Assembly: GCA_050949175.1 (NCBI GenBank)
Contig: JBMNFG010000006.1
Location: 1 to 64,000 of the forward strand
Length of the DNA: 64,000 nt
Reading direction: 5' to 3'
Source: UBA4971 sp900019985
GTDB lineage: Bacteria > Bacillota > SHA-98 > UBA4971
Below, piece after piece: positions 1-8,819 of the stretch; within the stretch, counting starts at the first letter, position 1, and every line of letters starts with the position of its first letter. The notes below the pieces were generated by a model that made no database searches, was not told the DNA's origin, and worked only from the letters and a program-made list of their open reading frames with translations. Both the position numbers and the translations under genes were made by a program.

Positions 1-807
1 TTCTTGTCGAGCATAATTGACGATTGCATTGCAAAGGGGAAGGATTACAATGACGGGGGAGCCCGGTATAACAGTACATATATCCAGGGAGTAGGAATAG
101 GAACGATAACCGATAGCCTGTCTGCAATCAAACACCATGTGTTCGAGTGGAAAAACATCACCATGGATAGGTTGTTGGATGTCCTGCGCCAAAACTTCCA
201 GGGGGCAGAGGAGATCCGCCACATTCTCTTAGAAGAGACTCCCCGGTACGGCAATGATGATGATCGTGCAGATGACATAATGCGCAGGGTGTTCCTTGCC
301 TTTTTCAATGAGGTGGATGGAAGGCCGAACACTAAAGGAGGACACCACAGAATAAACATGCTTCCTACCACGTGTCACGTATATTTCGGCAGTGTAACCG
401 GGGCGACGCCCGACGGACGATATGCGTGGCAGCCTCTTTCTGAAGGGATTTCTCCTGTGCAAGGCATGGACCGCCGTGGACCTACTGCAGTGCTTAAATC
501 TGCAGGGAAGATGGATCATGTGCTTACCGGTGGGACGCTCCTGAACATGAAGTTCACTCCAAGCTTGCTAGAAGGCGAGGAAGGAATCACGAACCTGGCT
601 CACCTGGTGAGAGCCTACTTCAAGTTAGGAGGCCATCACATCCAGTTTAACGTGGTGAGCGCAGAGACTCTCCGCGACGCAAAGAGACACCCGGACCGCT
701 ACAGAGATCTGATAGTGCGAGTAGCCGGGTACAGCGACTACTTCTGCGATTTGCCCGGTGCCTTACAAGACGAGATTATTGCGAGGACGGAACACAGTTC
801 GTTTTAG
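1..807 (+). CDS. Glycyl radical enzyme, C-terminal part (pyruvate formate-lyase/dehydratase family)
   Basis: This is the C-terminal 268 residues of a glycyl radical enzyme; the 5' part, with the catalytic cysteine, lies before the window and the reading frame is already open at base 1. The last 35 residues carry the glycyl-radical signature RVAGYSDYF followed by LQDEIIARTEH, where the Gly of AGYSDYF would hold the radical after activation by a radical-SAM activase (not in the window). Family members cleave or dehydrate small substrates (formate lyases, diol, hydroxyproline and choline enzymes). The substrate-pocket residues needed to tell these apart are mostly outside the window, so no subfamily is assigned. 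A racemase-family gene follows 83 bases downstream on the same strand and may act in the same pathway. Confidence 0.9.
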   Translation, partial: FLSSIIDDCIAKGKDYNDGGARYNSTYIQGVGIGTITDSLSAIKHHVFEWKNITMDRLLDVLRQNFQGAEEIRHILLEETPRYGNDDDRADDIMRRVFLAFFNEVDGRPNTKGGHHRINMLPTTCHVYFGSVTGATPDGRYAWQPLSEGISPVQGMDRRGPTAVLKSAGKMDHVLTGGTLLNMKFTPSLLEGEEGITNLAHLVRAYFKLGGHHIQFNVVSAETLRDAKRHPDRYRDLIVRVAGYSDYFCDLPGALQDEIIARTEHSSF

Positions 808-890
808 GCGTCTTTATGATTAACGTCTGGGATCACTTCTCGGGATGGAATATGTCGATGACTCTCTTTTAGAAGGAGGCACGGTGCGAA

Positions 891-1625
891 TTGTCCGGCA
901 AGCGAATAATGTGGATCAACCCAATCGGGTCGAGCGTCTTGGATGAGCCTATAGAACGTCTTTTGGTTAATGCGAAACAACCGGACACCGATATCCATGT
1001 TGTATCTTTAAGGGAAGGTCCTTCACACCTAAACTACCATTCTTATGAGGCTTGCGTTCTTGTAGACGTTTTGAGATTAGTGAAACAGGCGGAAGATGAA
1101 AGATATGATGCGGCAATTATCGGTTGTTTCTACGATACAGGCCTATGGGAAGCACGGGAAATAACTGATCGGCTGGTAGTGACAGCCCCATGTGAAGCCT
1201 CCATTCACCTTGCCACCACCCTAGGTAAGCGAACATCTGTCATTGTCAGCAAAGCCGAATGCATCCCAAAAATGGCGGACAATGTATTGCGTTATGGCTT
1301 TAGGGAATCTGTCGTATCGTTCAAATCCGCAGGCCTCGAAGTCCACGAATTTCAGAAAGAGGCAGAGTACACAAAAGATAAACTCAGAATGCTAGCCTCT
1401 CAAGCTGTAGAGAGTGACATGGCTGAGGTGATTGTCCTAGGGTGTACCGCGCAATTCGGTTTTTTCCGAGAGCTTCAGGAGGAAATAGGAGTTCCGGTAA
1501 TCGATGCTGTCATGGCTTCGTTGAAATATGCAGAGCTCCTGATTGAGCTGAGAGATACGTTCGGTTGGAATCATAGTAAGGCCTACACGTACCAAGGCCC
1601 TCCTGCCGGAGAGATCAGGCTGTAG
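891..1625 (+). CDS. Asp/Glu/hydantoin racemase family protein
   Basis: A 244-residue cytosolic protein of the two-cysteine racemase superfamily. The two catalytic cysteines are visible in GCFYD (about residue 79) and VLGCTAQ (about residue 184), the usual spacing for hydantoin/aspartate racemases, which use them as a paired acid and base for stereo-inversion at C-alpha. Start: TTG at 891 is preceded by AGAAGGAGGC with good spacing. The gene follows the glycyl radical enzyme gene and its 3' end overlaps the convergent PucR-type gene by 11 bases. PucR-type regulators often control purine, hydantoin or amino-acid breakdown, so a catabolic role is a reasonable inference. Hydantoin racemase and maleate isomerase-like activities are both possible. 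Confidence 0.85.
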   Translation: MSGKRIMWINPIGSSVLDEPIERLLVNAKQPDTDIHVVSLREGPSHLNYHSYEACVLVDVLRLVKQAEDERYDAAIIGCFYDTGLWEAREITDRLVVTAPCEASIHLATTLGKRTSVIVSKAECIPKMADNVLRYGFRESVVSFKSAGLEVHEFQKEAEYTKDKLRMLASQAVESDMAEVIVLGCTAQFGFFRELQEEIGVPVIDAVMASLKYAELLIELRDTFGWNHSKAYTYQGPPAGEIRL

Positions 1626-3258
1626 AATCGGCATCGGGTTTGAGCATTGTACTACAAAGAGCAATGAGATACTTAAATAAGTTGCCGTCTCCGAAAGGGT
1701 CCTCTTGAAGCAGATCTCGGATCTTTTGCAGTCTGTATCTCAATGTGTTTACATGGATAAAAAGTCTCTTTGCTGCCTTTTCGGTGTATAAGCCTTCCCA
1801 AATATACACTAACATCGTGTCCAGTAGTTCGCTTTTGTAGCGATCATCGTAATCTTTGACGACTTTGAGAATCTGTCTCCCGTAATCCCTACCTGAAGGG
1901 CTGTTTGCCAGTTGCTCTGCCAGGGACAGATGCTGTATATCTTCGTAGTATACTACCGTGACCAAGCTATCAGGATTTCTTAGTTTAGGAGGCAGTATCT
2001 CATAGAGGCGGATAGCTTCACAGGCTTCGTTGTAGCTGCCATGGAGATGTTCAAAGCTCGGCTTATGAAGCCCAACACCTACAACAATGCTTTCTCTGAG
2101 AGAGCCTTCGATGTGATCCACGAGTCTTTTGACGAATCTTTTTCTACCTTGCGACGGATTTTCGTTTGAGCATTCCGGAATTGCTACGATTCTGTTGTGC
2201 CTTGTAAGACAAATGATGTCCTTGTCAAGCGTCTTTAGACTCTGGTGGATGTATCGCGCGATCTCATCTTTTCCAATAGAGTCGGCGACAGTTATTGCGA
2301 TTACATATCCCTTGTTGTGCAGGTTAAGTCCGAGAAGTTTCGCCCTTTCCATTATGATGTCAGGCGATGCCGGCTTCCCACTGAGCAAATCTATTACGAA
2401 GTCATGTTGATATCTTGCATGTCGTAGGTATTCTCTTTCCCTTTGTATGTGCAGCAATTCGTACATTCTCAGCGCCATTGAAATGAATGATAACGTACTC
2501 TTGTTAACAGCGCTTCCCGGGTCTTCTCTGATAAGTAGATAGTTTAGAAGTTGACGTTGGGTGTTTTTCACTTGGCAAAGCAAGATAGTAACCTCGTCGA
2601 CAGGAAGGTGGATTTCCACAATCCCATCGTTTACTGTATCGTAGTCGCCTAGTTCATACTTCTCGCGACACTTCTCTAGCTGCTCTAGAGAGATGGTCTT
2701 GACGCCTGCAGGCACGTAGCCCTCCAGCTTCTCAAATCCGGGGCTGAGAAGCACTACTGCTCTGTTCAGGATTTCCGAGAGACATCCGATAATGGAGTCA
2801 GCGGGACCAGGCTCTTCTGATAAGTTCAGAGCGTGAGTTGCAGCTATAATATCTGCGGAGAATTTACGGAAGGTCAATTCTTCGGTTATCGGCATTATCA
2901 GATCTGAGTAGGTCATAGTCGGGTCGCGGACCCAAAACAAAGGTAAGGCAAGTCTCTCTGCGGCGTCTATCAGGTCTCCGGAGAGAGATTCAAGATACCG
3001 CCCTGTATAGAAGATTACAAGGCCTGCTCCGCCCGACTTTGCCAGGTCCTCTACTAATTCCACTTGCATCTTGGGATTATCCCTGACGCCAAAGAGAGCT
3101 GTTACTGCCAGTTCACCTCCACGAATCCAGGAAGACGCGTCAGGAACTTCAAGGACGCTGACTGTTTCTATTTGCCGGTCAAGCCCGTCTTTACCTGCCA
3201 GTAAGATGCACTTATCAAAGTGCCCCAGTTCCATTGCGTGTCGAACCGTAAAGCCCAT
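1615..3258 (-). CDS. PucR family transcriptional regulator
   Basis: A 547-residue regulator. The N-terminal PucR domain (about 1-130) has the typical SVLEVPDASSWIRGGELAVTA core. A GGDEF-like/CdaR middle region (about 290-430) follows, and the C-terminal HTH_30 domain contains EKAAKRLFIHVNTLRYRLQKI. This arrangement is standard for PucR/CdaR activators of purine, allantoin, polyol or amino-acid catabolic genes. The ATG at 3258 has an AGGAGGG ribosome site. The gene converges on the racemase gene and overlaps its 3' end by 11 bases, so transcription of one strand can interfere with the other. Its likely target is the neighbouring glycyl radical enzyme/racemase unit, but no operator was identified. 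Confidence 0.88.
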   Translation of the reverse strand: MGFTVRHAMELGHFDKCILLAGKDGLDRQIETVSVLEVPDASSWIRGGELAVTALFGVRDNPKMQVELVEDLAKSGGAGLVIFYTGRYLESLSGDLIDAAERLALPLFWVRDPTMTYSDLIMPITEELTFRKFSADIIAATHALNLSEEPGPADSIIGCLSEILNRAVVLLSPGFEKLEGYVPAGVKTISLEQLEKCREKYELGDYDTVNDGIVEIHLPVDEVTILLCQVKNTQRQLLNYLLIREDPGSAVNKSTLSFISMALRMYELLHIQREREYLRHARYQHDFVIDLLSGKPASPDIIMERAKLLGLNLHNKGYVIAITVADSIGKDEIARYIHQSLKTLDKDIICLTRHNRIVAIPECSNENPSQGRKRFVKRLVDHIEGSLRESIVVGVGLHKPSFEHLHGSYNEACEAIRLYEILPPKLRNPDSLVTVVYYEDIQHLSLAEQLANSPSGRDYGRQILKVVKDYDDRYKSELLDTMLVYIWEGLYTEKAAKRLFIHVNTLRYRLQKIRDLLQEDPFGDGNLFKYLIALCSTMLKPDADSTA

Positions 3259-3592
3259 CTTCTCCCTCCTTTCTGTCTTTGGGAGAGTAAGACGAGTATC
3301 TGTTTCGTGGAGTTAATAAATACGCGATAGATCAATATTCGTAATGCATGACTTTTCATCCTCTATACCATGAAGTGCAATGCGCAACACGAGGCAATCC
3401 TCATGCTGCAAGCTCTGACATAATGCAATGTGATGAATTGCAGAATACGGAATCAGCCCTCAAGAACACACTTATTCGATGAAGGCAGGAATGCATGAAG
3501 AGGCTTACAGTGTGATACCGGAGAAGACTTCACAAGGAGGTGTGCCAGGCTGGTGTTGACCGCCGCCGCCCCGTTCCTATCGTATTGCAGAA
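3259..3592. other. Intergenic region, no gene seen
   Basis: 334 bases between the start of the PucR-type gene and the stop of the PlsY-like gene. It must hold the PucR promoter, reading leftward. Short open frames here have no recognisable product. An AAGGAGGTG sequence near 3535 looks like a ribosome site but is followed only by a five-codon frame. No convincing terminator hairpin was found. Confidence 0.5.
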
Positions 3593-4162
3593 TTATAATC
3601 TTTTGCTTTCGTCCGGTGAACGTAAGTCAGGAATGTGCCTAAGACAAATCGCTACTCCCATCACTGCGAGGTACACTACTTTTTGCCACGGAAGGCGGCA
3701 TAGCAATCCGATTATCGGTAGGCAGCCTGAGGCTATCAGAGATGCTTGTGCAATACTGCGCAGGAAGTAGTAAAGTACAAGCCACAACACGCCTGTAGGT
3801 ACCACTACTATCGGTGCAGTAAGAACGCATGAGCCGAAGAACGTGGCTATCGCTTTCCCGCCTTTGAATCCAAACCAAATGGGCAAGATGTGCCCGATGA
3901 CTGCGGAAGCCCCTGCTGCCATCTGACCTGCCGGGCCTGCTATTAAAAGGCCGGTGAGTGTGGCAGCCATCCCTTTTGCAACATCTAAAGAGGCAACCAA
4001 GGCGCCGTACCTTTCACCCAGCAACCTTCCGACATTCAATCCTCCGGCTGTGCCGGAGTTGTATTTGCGTACATCGATTCCTCGAACAGCTCGACCTACA
4101 ATTACCGCAAAGGATATGGATCCTACGAAATAGCCTACAATTGCAGCCAGAAGGAGCTTCAC
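3593..4162 (-). CDS. PlsY-like glycerol-3-phosphate acyltransferase family membrane protein
   Basis: A polytopic membrane protein of about 189 residues related to PlsY, which transfers acyl groups from acyl-phosphate to glycerol-3-phosphate. The three PlsY loop motifs are recognisable: GYFVGSISFAVIVGR at the N-terminus, DVAKG in the middle, and GHILPIWFGFKGGKAIATF. Motif 1 is divergent: the usual GSGNIGATN is replaced by NSGTAGGLNVG, and the C-terminal HxxNI loop is absent. The GTG at 4162 is chosen because GGAGGAGG lies 8 bases upstream and translation then begins just before the first membrane helix; a GTG at 4186 overlapping the exporter stop (TAGTG) is the alternative. It is the last gene of a minus-strand unit with an ABC exporter and Fe-dehydrogenase, so a lipid-linked pathway is an inference. 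Confidence 0.75.
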   Translation of the reverse strand: MKLLLAAIVGYFVGSISFAVIVGRAVRGIDVRKYNSGTAGGLNVGRLLGERYGALVASLDVAKGMAATLTGLLIAGPAGQMAAGASAVIGHILPIWFGFKGGKAIATFFGSCVLTAPIVVVPTGVLWLVLYYFLRSIAQASLIASGCLPIIGLLCRLPWQKVVYLAVMGVAICLRHIPDLRSPDESKRL

Positions 4163-4185
4163 AGGCAAGACCTCCTCCAATCTCA

Positions 4186-5934
4186 CTATGCCTCAAGGGA
4201 CTCAGAGTCTGCATCAGCAGTGACAAGCTTAGCGTAAAGGCCTCCGAGTTTCAGGAGTTCCTCATGGGTTCCTTGTTCCGCTATCTCGCCTTCATCCAAG
4301 ACAACGATTCTGTCAGCATGCCGGATCGTGGATAAGCGGTGAGCAATGACTATGGTTGTTCTGCCTCCCACGAGTCTTTCGAGGGCAGCTGCAATCTTAG
4401 CCTCTGTCTCCGTATCCACTGATGATGTGGCCTCATCCAAAATAAGGATGGGTGCGTTGTAAAGCAGCGCTCTTGCTATTGCTAGTCTTTGTTTCTGTCC
4501 GCCTGACAGCCTGACTCCACGTTCCCCTATATGGGTGTCGTACCCCTTGGGCATCTCGCGGATAAACTCGTCAGCTTCTGCGGCAATAGCAGCTTCTACA
4601 ATGTCTTCTAAAGATGCTTCCGGGCTTCCATATGCAATGTTTTCAGCGACTGTCCCGTTGAATAAGAACACATCTTGCAGCACCATACTGATGTGCTTTC
4701 GGAGAGATGAGACCTTGATCCTTCGAACATCTATCCCATCCACCAGAACACGTCCTTCTGCCGGATCATAGAACCTGGGGATGAGATTAGCCATGGTGGT
4801 TTTTCCCACTCCGGTAGGCCCGACCAATGCCACCATTTCGCCGGGCTTGATCTCCAGACTGATGTTCTTAAGTACCGGGATTCCGTCGTAGTCGAAGGCG
4901 ACGTTATCGAAGACTATGTGTCCTTTTACCGTCTCGACTTCTATAGCATCAGGAGCATCATGTATGTCCGGTTCTATGTCAAGGACTTCGAAATATCTGT
5001 CTGCTGCAGCGAGAGCCTGCTGAAGAGATTCGTTAAGCCTGTTAAGCTGCATAATAGGCTGATAGAACAAAGAGACATAGAGCAGGAAACCGGTGATGTC
5101 AGCAATAGACATCTGGCCTCTGATTGCCATTAGGCCGCCGAACAAAACCACTGAGATTGTGCCGAGGCCTGCGAAGAAGTCAATGCCCCCGTGAAAACAG
5201 GCACTTGTTGACACAGCCTTTGTAATAGCCCGGGAGTATACCATAATGCGTTTTCCTACAGATTCCAGCTCCCGTTCCTCTTGAGTGAACACCTGGATCT
5301 CCCGCATCCCGGTGAGGTTATCCTGTAGGATTGCGCTAAGATCCCCGAGTTTCGCTTGGGCCCGGCGGAACAGGGGACGGACGTACCGGTTATACATTAT
5401 GAATCCCAGTATGATAAGGGGGATAGGTGCCAGAGTGTAAAGAGCAAGTCTTGTATTGATTGAAAACAGCACCACAAACACACCGATGACTGTGAGGATG
5501 CTGACTATTACTTCCGGAACTGCGTGGGCAATCAATGCCTCAAAATGGCGGGTATCGTTGATTGCCCTGGACATGATCTGTCCTGTCTGAGTTCGGGAAT
5601 AAAACTTCGGAGACAGCTTCTGGAGGTGCTCGTATATTGCTTTCCTTGCAGCAGCAACACTGCCCCATCCTGCAACGTGAGTTGCCCAGACTTGAAGAGC
5701 CCGAAGCGCAGGTTGGAGAAAGTATACCAGAAGTAATATCAGAGATATGTTAATTATCGGGCGCGTACCGGCGGTTCCGTGGGCGATGCTTTGCTCAATC
5801 GTGCTAACCAAGCTTCTTATCAACCAAGGCCCTGCCAAGTTAGCGCAGGTTACCCCTATCATCGCAATAAGGGCCAGAACCATACACGGCCAGTACTCGC
5901 GTGACAATAATATGAGACGACTTATATGCCGCAA
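4186..5934 (-). CDS. ABC transporter, fused permease/ATPase (exporter half-transporter)
   Basis: A half-size ABC exporter of MsbA/LmrA type, 582 residues from the chosen start, expected to work as a homodimer in the inner membrane. The N-terminal 310 residues hold six membrane helices. The ATPase half has Walker A GPTGVGKTT, signature LSGGQKQR, Walker B ILILDEATS and an H-loop IVIAHR. The open frame extends upstream to 6075, but that part runs 116 bases into the dehydrogenase gene. TTG at 5934, with GAGGTG 8 bases upstream and 25 bases after the preceding stop, gives the normal family length. The substrate is unknown; lipids, peptides or drugs are all exported by this family, and the PlsY-like neighbour hints at lipids. 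Confidence 0.88.
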   Translation of the reverse strand: MRHISRLILLSREYWPCMVLALIAMIGVTCANLAGPWLIRSLVSTIEQSIAHGTAGTRPIINISLILLLVYFLQPALRALQVWATHVAGWGSVAAARKAIYEHLQKLSPKFYSRTQTGQIMSRAINDTRHFEALIAHAVPEVIVSILTVIGVFVVLFSINTRLALYTLAPIPLIILGFIMYNRYVRPLFRRAQAKLGDLSAILQDNLTGMREIQVFTQEERELESVGKRIMVYSRAITKAVSTSACFHGGIDFFAGLGTISVVLFGGLMAIRGQMSIADITGFLLYVSLFYQPIMQLNRLNESLQQALAAADRYFEVLDIEPDIHDAPDAIEVETVKGHIVFDNVAFDYDGIPVLKNISLEIKPGEMVALVGPTGVGKTTMANLIPRFYDPAEGRVLVDGIDVRRIKVSSLRKHISMVLQDVFLFNGTVAENIAYGSPEASLEDIVEAAIAAEADEFIREMPKGYDTHIGERGVRLSGGQKQRLAIARALLYNAPILILDEATSSVDTETEAKIAAALERLVGGRTTIVIAHRLSTIRHADRIVVLDEGEIAEQGTHEELLKLGGLYAKLVTADADSESLEA

Positions 5935-5959
5935 TGTTGAATCACCTCGTGCTGTTCTC

Positions 5960-7279
5960 CTATCTATCAGAAAAAGCTCTCGTAAGTACATCCAAAAGTT
6001 CATCCGTGGTCGCCCGGCGCCTGGGGATGCCGAAGGATGCTCCAAGTGCGTGCTCTTGTGATGCGATCCATTCAAGGTCAGTTAGACTGAGTCCTGCTTC
6101 CCGCAGTGAACTATATAGACCAACTCTCTTGAACAGTCTTCCGACAGAGTCTTCCACCCATGTAAGGAGTTCGTTATATTGAGCCTCTTGTGGATCAGCG
6201 GACTCTTCGAAGAAGGATATATCAAAGGCATCTTTATGCTTTGATTCTGTCAATGCCTGCTGAACTCGTGCGAGCCTTAAGGCTGTTTCAGGGTTTTGGC
6301 GCGCTTGGACCCAAAGGCCAGGAGCAAGGAGTATTCCAACCATATGGCCATGGGACAGGCCGCACTTGATGCAAAAGTGGACTAAGCCATGGGCGAGGCC
6401 TAAGCCTGCATGAGCAAAAGCGATTCCCATCAAGAGACTGCCCCAGCTTAGTACATCCCGGGTGTGTTCGGTTATTTCGGTTTCAGTGGCGCCTATCAGC
6501 GCTTCCGTGCCTTCGGCAAGGTTCAAGAAGCCGGCAATGCCCAGAGCTTGTATCTTGGGAGACGCCTTTTCGTGTGTGATAACTTCAAGCACTTGGGACA
6601 TGGCATCTACCAAAGACACTATTGTGTGCGAAAGCGGTAGCGAGTCTGTGAGTGCCGGGTCAGCTATTATCATGGCCGGAGGCGGGATATTCCTTATACT
6701 CTTCTTTTCGTCTCCCAGCTCTATCACTGCATTATTTGTGCTTTCCGACCCTGTGCCTGATGTAGTAGGCACCGCAATCCAGGGTAGAGCCTTTGCCGGG
6801 TCTACAGCCCTTTTGCCCCTTTGGAACGCTGCGATATCCTGCCGGCCTTCTTGATGTGCAAGACCGGCTATAGCTTTGCCTACGTCGAGGGTTGTGCCGC
6901 CGCCGATAACAAGCACATGGTTGGCTGCGATTTTGTGGACGGCTTCAATGCCGTCTTTAATTGCTCTGTGATCTGCGCAACCGTGTACCTTATATATGTG
7001 GATATCTGATGAAGTCTCTCTGATCGTCTCGAGGAGGTCCTGTATTCCCTGAGACTTGGAACTCGACGCACCGACCACTGCGAGGACCGGCGAAGATAGT
7101 CTGCTTATTGCATTAGACAGGTGCTCTGCGGCTGACCTTCGCCCAAAGACTATGCACTCAGAAGCTTCCTGAAGGGCAGTGCGGTCTAGGACTAATGTGC
7201 CTGAAGTCGGATCAAGCGTAACCAGGCCGGGTAGATTCCACAGTCCGAACTTGTCTTTCTTCAGTGTTATTTGAGTCAT
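5960..7279 (-). CDS. Iron-containing (group III) alcohol dehydrogenase
   Basis: A 439-residue Fe-ADH family oxidoreductase that would interconvert alcohols and aldehydes with NAD(P)H. The Rossmann part holds GGGTTLDVGKAIAG and PTTSGTGSE. Metal-ligand positions appear as D in VDAMSQVLE, then H residues in AHAGLGLAHGLVH and GLSHGHMVG. The second ligand, usually His four residues after the Asp, is Gln here, a variant that some subfamilies of this superfamily seem to carry, so activity is not excluded. The N-terminal 40 residues extend the domain with no clear match. ATG 7279 has AGGTGA upstream. It is the first gene of the unit with the exporter and PlsY-like gene. Confidence 0.87.
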   Translation of the reverse strand: MTQITLKKDKFGLWNLPGLVTLDPTSGTLVLDRTALQEASECIVFGRRSAAEHLSNAISRLSSPVLAVVGASSSKSQGIQDLLETIRETSSDIHIYKVHGCADHRAIKDGIEAVHKIAANHVLVIGGGTTLDVGKAIAGLAHQEGRQDIAAFQRGKRAVDPAKALPWIAVPTTSGTGSESTNNAVIELGDEKKSIRNIPPPAMIIADPALTDSLPLSHTIVSLVDAMSQVLEVITHEKASPKIQALGIAGFLNLAEGTEALIGATETEITEHTRDVLSWGSLLMGIAFAHAGLGLAHGLVHFCIKCGLSHGHMVGILLAPGLWVQARQNPETALRLARVQQALTESKHKDAFDISFFEESADPQEAQYNELLTWVEDSVGRLFKRVGLYSSLREAGLSLTDLEWIASQEHALGASFGIPRRRATTDELLDVLTRAFSDR

Positions 7280-7684
7280 TTAAATCACCTGCTAGGACTT
7301 ATGTTTCTTCTAGTAAGTGAGAAGTTCACCACTCCCGATATTAACGCAGCAGATATTGCCTAAATCTATATTACCACGTACCGGGACTGTAGTGTGGTCG
7401 TTTTCCCGCAGGCTTGCCGGGATACACGGTAGTATCTCTGTTAGCTTAGGCGCTCTAAGTAATGAAGACGGGCGTCTCACGGATCAAATTGCACTGTTTT
7501 GCAGCTACTGGTAAAATGTTAAGTGATCTGGCACAAGACCTGCAGTAGTTCATTATACACCGCAAGAGGCAATACTTCCCTAGTTCATGGATTAAGCGAG
7601 AATTCGTATTAATCGTAAGCTAAACGGCGTACAGACATTTCATTAGCTAAAACACCGAAAAGTCTCTCCTGAGGGGGATCTTGC
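7280..7684. other. Divergent intergenic region
   Basis: 405 bases between the divergent Fe-dehydrogenase (left) and zinc dehydrogenase (right). It must carry both promoters. No consensus -35/-10 pair or strong palindrome stood out, and the short open frames have no ribosome sites or recognisable products. Confidence 0.5.
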
Positions 7685-8641
7685 ATGCGAGCTCTGGTAT
7701 TTGACGGATGTATCAAAGCAGCGGAAATGCCTATCCCGAAACGGGGAAGGGGAGAGGCTTTGATACGCGTTTCTCTTGCCGGTATCTGCAACACCGACAT
7801 CGAAGTCACCAGGGGTTATCTGGCGTATAAAGGAATCATGGGGCATGAATTTGTCGGTCAGGTAGTTGAAGCGGATAATCCCACCCTTGTCGGCAAGCGC
7901 GTTGTCGGCGAGATCAACATAGTCTGCGGTGAGTGCGAGATGTGCCTCAGCGGCAACCCGCGTCACTGCGACAATGTGAAATGCATGGGTATAAACAAGT
8001 GGCAAGGCTGCTTTGCAGACTATGTGGTCTTACCGGAAGAGAACCTACATATCGTACCTGATTCAGTCTCGGACAGGGAAGCCGTGTTTACAGAGCCTTT
8101 GGCTGCAGGGGTTGAGGTTCTTGAGCAAGTCCATATCCGGCCCGGTGACCTCGTGGCAGTTATCGGCGATGGCAAGCTGGGCCTTCTGACAGCACAGGTA
8201 ATACACGCCTTTGGACATCGCGTTGTAGTTCTCGGAAGACACAGCGAGAAACTGGCCATAGCAGAGAAGCTGGGCATGGAGGTAGCATTGTCCAAGGATT
8301 ATGGAGATAGAGTTGACGTGGCTGTTGACTGCACAGGTAATTCATCAGGCATTGAGACTGCCATGGCCATAGTACGCCCCAAAGGAACAATAGTGTTGAA
8401 GAGCACCTTTCACCAAGGCGCCCCTATCAACCTTACACCTGTAGTCCGCAATGAGGTTACATGCGTAGGTTCGCGATGTGGGCCCTTCCCGCCTGCCCTG
8501 AGGCTTCTCGAGAGGGGAATGGTCTCAACGGAGCCTCTGATTGATGCAGTATTTCCGGCAGATCAAATGACAGATGCCTTGAATGCAGCATGCACCCGTG
8601 GAAGTCTAAAAATACTTATTGATTTCGATTCTAATGAGTAA
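7685..8641 (+). CDS. Zinc-dependent medium-chain alcohol dehydrogenase
   Basis: A 318-residue MDR-family dehydrogenase resembling threonine/sorbitol dehydrogenases. The catalytic zinc region includes AGICNTDIEVTRG and GHEFVGQV. The structural zinc loop is intact with four cysteines in CGECEMCLSGNPRHC. The nucleotide-binding fold begins at VAVIGDGKLGLLTAQ. Slightly short for the family (about 340-350), mainly through a compact C-terminus. ATG 7685 follows GAGGGGG at good spacing. It reads away from the Fe-dehydrogenase and is followed by a secreted protein and a BMP importer on the same strand. The substrate cannot be read from the sequence. Confidence 0.88.
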   Translation: MRALVFDGCIKAAEMPIPKRGRGEALIRVSLAGICNTDIEVTRGYLAYKGIMGHEFVGQVVEADNPTLVGKRVVGEINIVCGECEMCLSGNPRHCDNVKCMGINKWQGCFADYVVLPEENLHIVPDSVSDREAVFTEPLAAGVEVLEQVHIRPGDLVAVIGDGKLGLLTAQVIHAFGHRVVVLGRHSEKLAIAEKLGMEVALSKDYGDRVDVAVDCTGNSSGIETAMAIVRPKGTIVLKSTFHQGAPINLTPVVRNEVTCVGSRCGPFPPALRLLERGMVSTEPLIDAVFPADQMTDALNAACTRGSLKILIDFDSNE

Positions 8642-8819
8642 ATGTCAACCTTTCAGACTTTTTGATGAGAGAGGAATCTGGCTTGGGGACGTCGAATATT
8701 CTCAGAAGTGGTAAGATGTAACAGTGCTCGTCCAAGAACGAGGAGGCTGCAGTTAGAGTTCGGTCTTTGGTGTAGGAAACGGTAATCCATGGATGTAGAT
8801 GTTATGAGGGAGTGATTTT

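Noticed and set aside
4186..6075. Upstream start (6075) for the ABC exporter
   Set aside because: It would overlap the dehydrogenase gene by 116 bases; the TTG at 5934 has a good ribosome site and gives normal length.
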